Origin: Xestospongia muta
Lineage: Eukaryota > Porifera > Demospongiae > Haplosclerida > Petrosiidae
Direction: 5' to 3'
Length of the DNA stretch: 64,000 bases
Assembly: GCA_963693285.1 (NCBI GenBank)
Contig: OY848917.1
Location: 16,973,245-17,037,244 of the forward strand
Below are positions 62,799 through 64,000 of this stretch, in pieces. The position numbers and the translations under genes are program-made. The first letter of the stretch is position 1. Every line of letters begins with the position of its first letter. The notes beneath the pieces are model-generated. The model saw only the letters and a list, made by a program, of their open reading frames with translations. It had not been told where the DNA came from and did no database searches.

Positions 62799-64000
62799 CT
62801 ACCTAGTAAATGAATTTGAAGACACTTGTGTACCATACAATGATGGAGTCACTCCAGGTATATAGGAATAGCCTGGCATACTACCAGGTGTTGCTCCAGG
62901 CATTTGAATACCTGTAGGAGCAAATGGTGTGTTCATTTGTGCCGTGGGTACTGTGGGTACAACAAACGGAGCGTATGGGTACATACTTGGAAACAGTGAC
63001 AAATTATTATTGGAGTTCGGAAGGGATAGAGATGATGTAGTTGCATTAGATGGTGTTGACGTTGATGCAAATGGAACATTTAAAGTTGTAAAACTGGGTA
63101 TATTGGGTATGTTAGGTGTAACCATGGTACCTGCTGAGTTAGACCGACCTAATGGAATTGACCCTGACCCTCGAGCAAGATCAGGTAAAATATTTTGCAA
63201 TGCAGACCCACCTTGTTGCAATGGCTGTCCTTGAGCCATTAGCTGTTGAGTTTGAGATCTAGTGAAACTAAAACCTTGATTAGTTGGAGGCAATTGATGA
63301 TTTGTTAAAGGTAAGCGTTGTGTATCTGCAGCAGGCAATCCAGGGGTACTACGAGTATTACGATGTAGGGCAGATATTTCATATGAGCTGCTGGTAGGTA
63401 GACAACCAAAACTAGAACCTTGTTGTAGACTTGGAGCAAGAATTGTTGATGTTTGAGTCAAAGGAAGAGAAACTATTGGATTACTTCTTAGTATTTGTTG
63501 TTGCTGTGATTGATGAGAATAGAATGACTGCATTTGTGTTGGGATCTGTTGTAAGGACTGCTGTTGTTGATAGCCGCTCATACTTACATCTTGGTCAGAC
63601 TGATGACGTTGTAGTCTGGTTGTATGATTGGCCATGTTCATTGGAGTCGAACGTAATGCATAGTTTTGTAAACTGGACTGTGATACAGATATGTTTGTAG
63701 AGGATGGAGGATGGTAGCTACGATTGAAATCAGTAGTTGTAGATGTTTTGGGTACAACCATGTTGACAGATCCAGTCAGATCAGAAGATTGTGAAGGCAT
63801 AAAACTATCAAGTAAATGTTGCTGACTAGTCAAATGTCCTGGTGGCGAGGGCACTATAGAATCAATGGATGGTGTATTAGAAATGAGAGGAGGTGTTGTG
63901 AAGGAAGTTCTTAGATTGGCTGGGGGTGTCATAGAATGAGAGCTAACAGGTGATGTAGTTGGTTCAGGCAGAGCAAATGAACTTAATGTGGGAAGTGTTA
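62799..64000 (-). CDS. 3' end of a Ser/Thr/Pro/Gln-rich protein gene (partial)
   Basis: An open frame of about 400 codons runs from the right edge of the window to TAG at 62799-62801. The ATG at 63932 is preceded by open frame to the edge, so this is an internal or last exon and the start lies outside. The sequence is low complexity: Ser, Thr, Pro, Gln and Asn-rich, with glutamine runs (QQQQSLQQIPTQMQ; HQSQQQQILR) and a final third of PGATPGSMPGYSYIPGVTP type. No folded domain, signal or membrane segment. This is typical of disordered tails of transcriptional, RNA-binding or endocytic adaptor proteins; I cannot choose. It is convergent with the PDZ gene, 466 bp apart. Confidence 0.75.
   Translation of the reverse strand, partial: TLPTLSSFALPEPTTSPVSSHSMTPPANLRTSFTTPPLISNTPSIDSIVPSPPGHLTSQQHLLDSFMPSQSSDLTGSVNMVVPKTSTTTDFNRSYHPPSSTNISVSQSSLQNYALRSTPMNMANHTTRLQRHQSDQDVSMSGYQQQQSLQQIPTQMQSFYSHQSQQQQILRSNPIVSLPLTQTSTILAPSLQQGSSFGCLPTSSSYEISALHRNTRSTPGLPAADTQRLPLTNHQLPPTNQGFSFTRSQTQQLMAQGQPLQQGGSALQNILPDLARGSGSIPLGRSNSAGTMVTPNIPNIPSFTTLNVPFASTSTPSNATTSSLSLPNSNNNLSLFPSMYPYAPFVVPTVPTAQMNTPFAPTGIQMPGATPGSMPGYSYIPGVTPSLYGTQVSSNSFTR

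Noticed and set aside
1..64000. tRNA, rRNA or other structured RNA genes
   Set aside because: No T-loop-like GTTCRA with matching arms and no rRNA-like sequence was found by eye; a covariance search was not possible.

Overview
The window is animal nuclear DNA: AT-rich, with multi-exon genes, GT-AG introns (most 50-600 bp) and many small foldback or MITE-type elements. The gene set (CORVET subunit TGFBRAP1/Vps3, a ZU5/UPA/Death protein carrying a vinculin-type tail, a NHERF-like PDZ protein, mobile P2X7-C-like domains) and the style of the repeats fit a demosponge, most likely Amphimedon queenslandica. The species is an inference. All exon structures were built by hand from reading frame, splice sites and remembered family sequences; no database search was run.

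Layout. 1-9225 is a second copy of the 5' half of TGFBRAP1 on the minus strand. It has lost its start codon, has a 2-bp frameshift in exon 2, and its first intron is filled by two transposable elements. 9225-19900 has no gene I can support: a decayed integrase fragment, a 40-bp tandem repeat, a 558-bp foldback element and a duplicated block just upstream of the next gene. 19902-41014 is a 19-exon plus-strand gene for a predicted 874-residue protein with ankyrin repeats, ZU5-like, UPA-like and Death domains, a proline-rich linker and a vinculin tail. Its third intron is 10.8 kb and is mostly an array of about 60 copies of a 143-bp repeat. 41014-49500 is a tandem duplication zone: an orphan copy of the last TGFBRAP1 exon, a 5'-truncated paralogue of the ankyrin/vinculin gene with an open frame (404 codons), and a third copy reduced to one dead exon. 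49529-60569 (minus) is the complete TGFBRAP1 gene, 28 exons and 851 codons, tail-to-tail with the ankyrin/vinculin genes. It shares a 226-bp divergent promoter with a three-exon PDZ gene (60796-62332, plus). At the right edge is the 3' end of a minus-strand gene for a Ser/Thr/Pro/Gln-rich protein.

The main discovery candidate is the ankyrin-ZU5-UPA-Death-vinculin-tail protein. The supramodule of ankyrin/UNC5/PIDD-type proteins is joined to the actin- and lipid-binding tail of vinculin, in place of the vinculin head. The first copy is intact, the second is truncated at both ends, the third is dead. The second candidate is the 143-bp array inside the same gene: nearly every copy carries AG-NNN-GTAAGT, that is, an acceptor and a donor enclosing exactly three bases, in an intron that interrupts the frame between codons.
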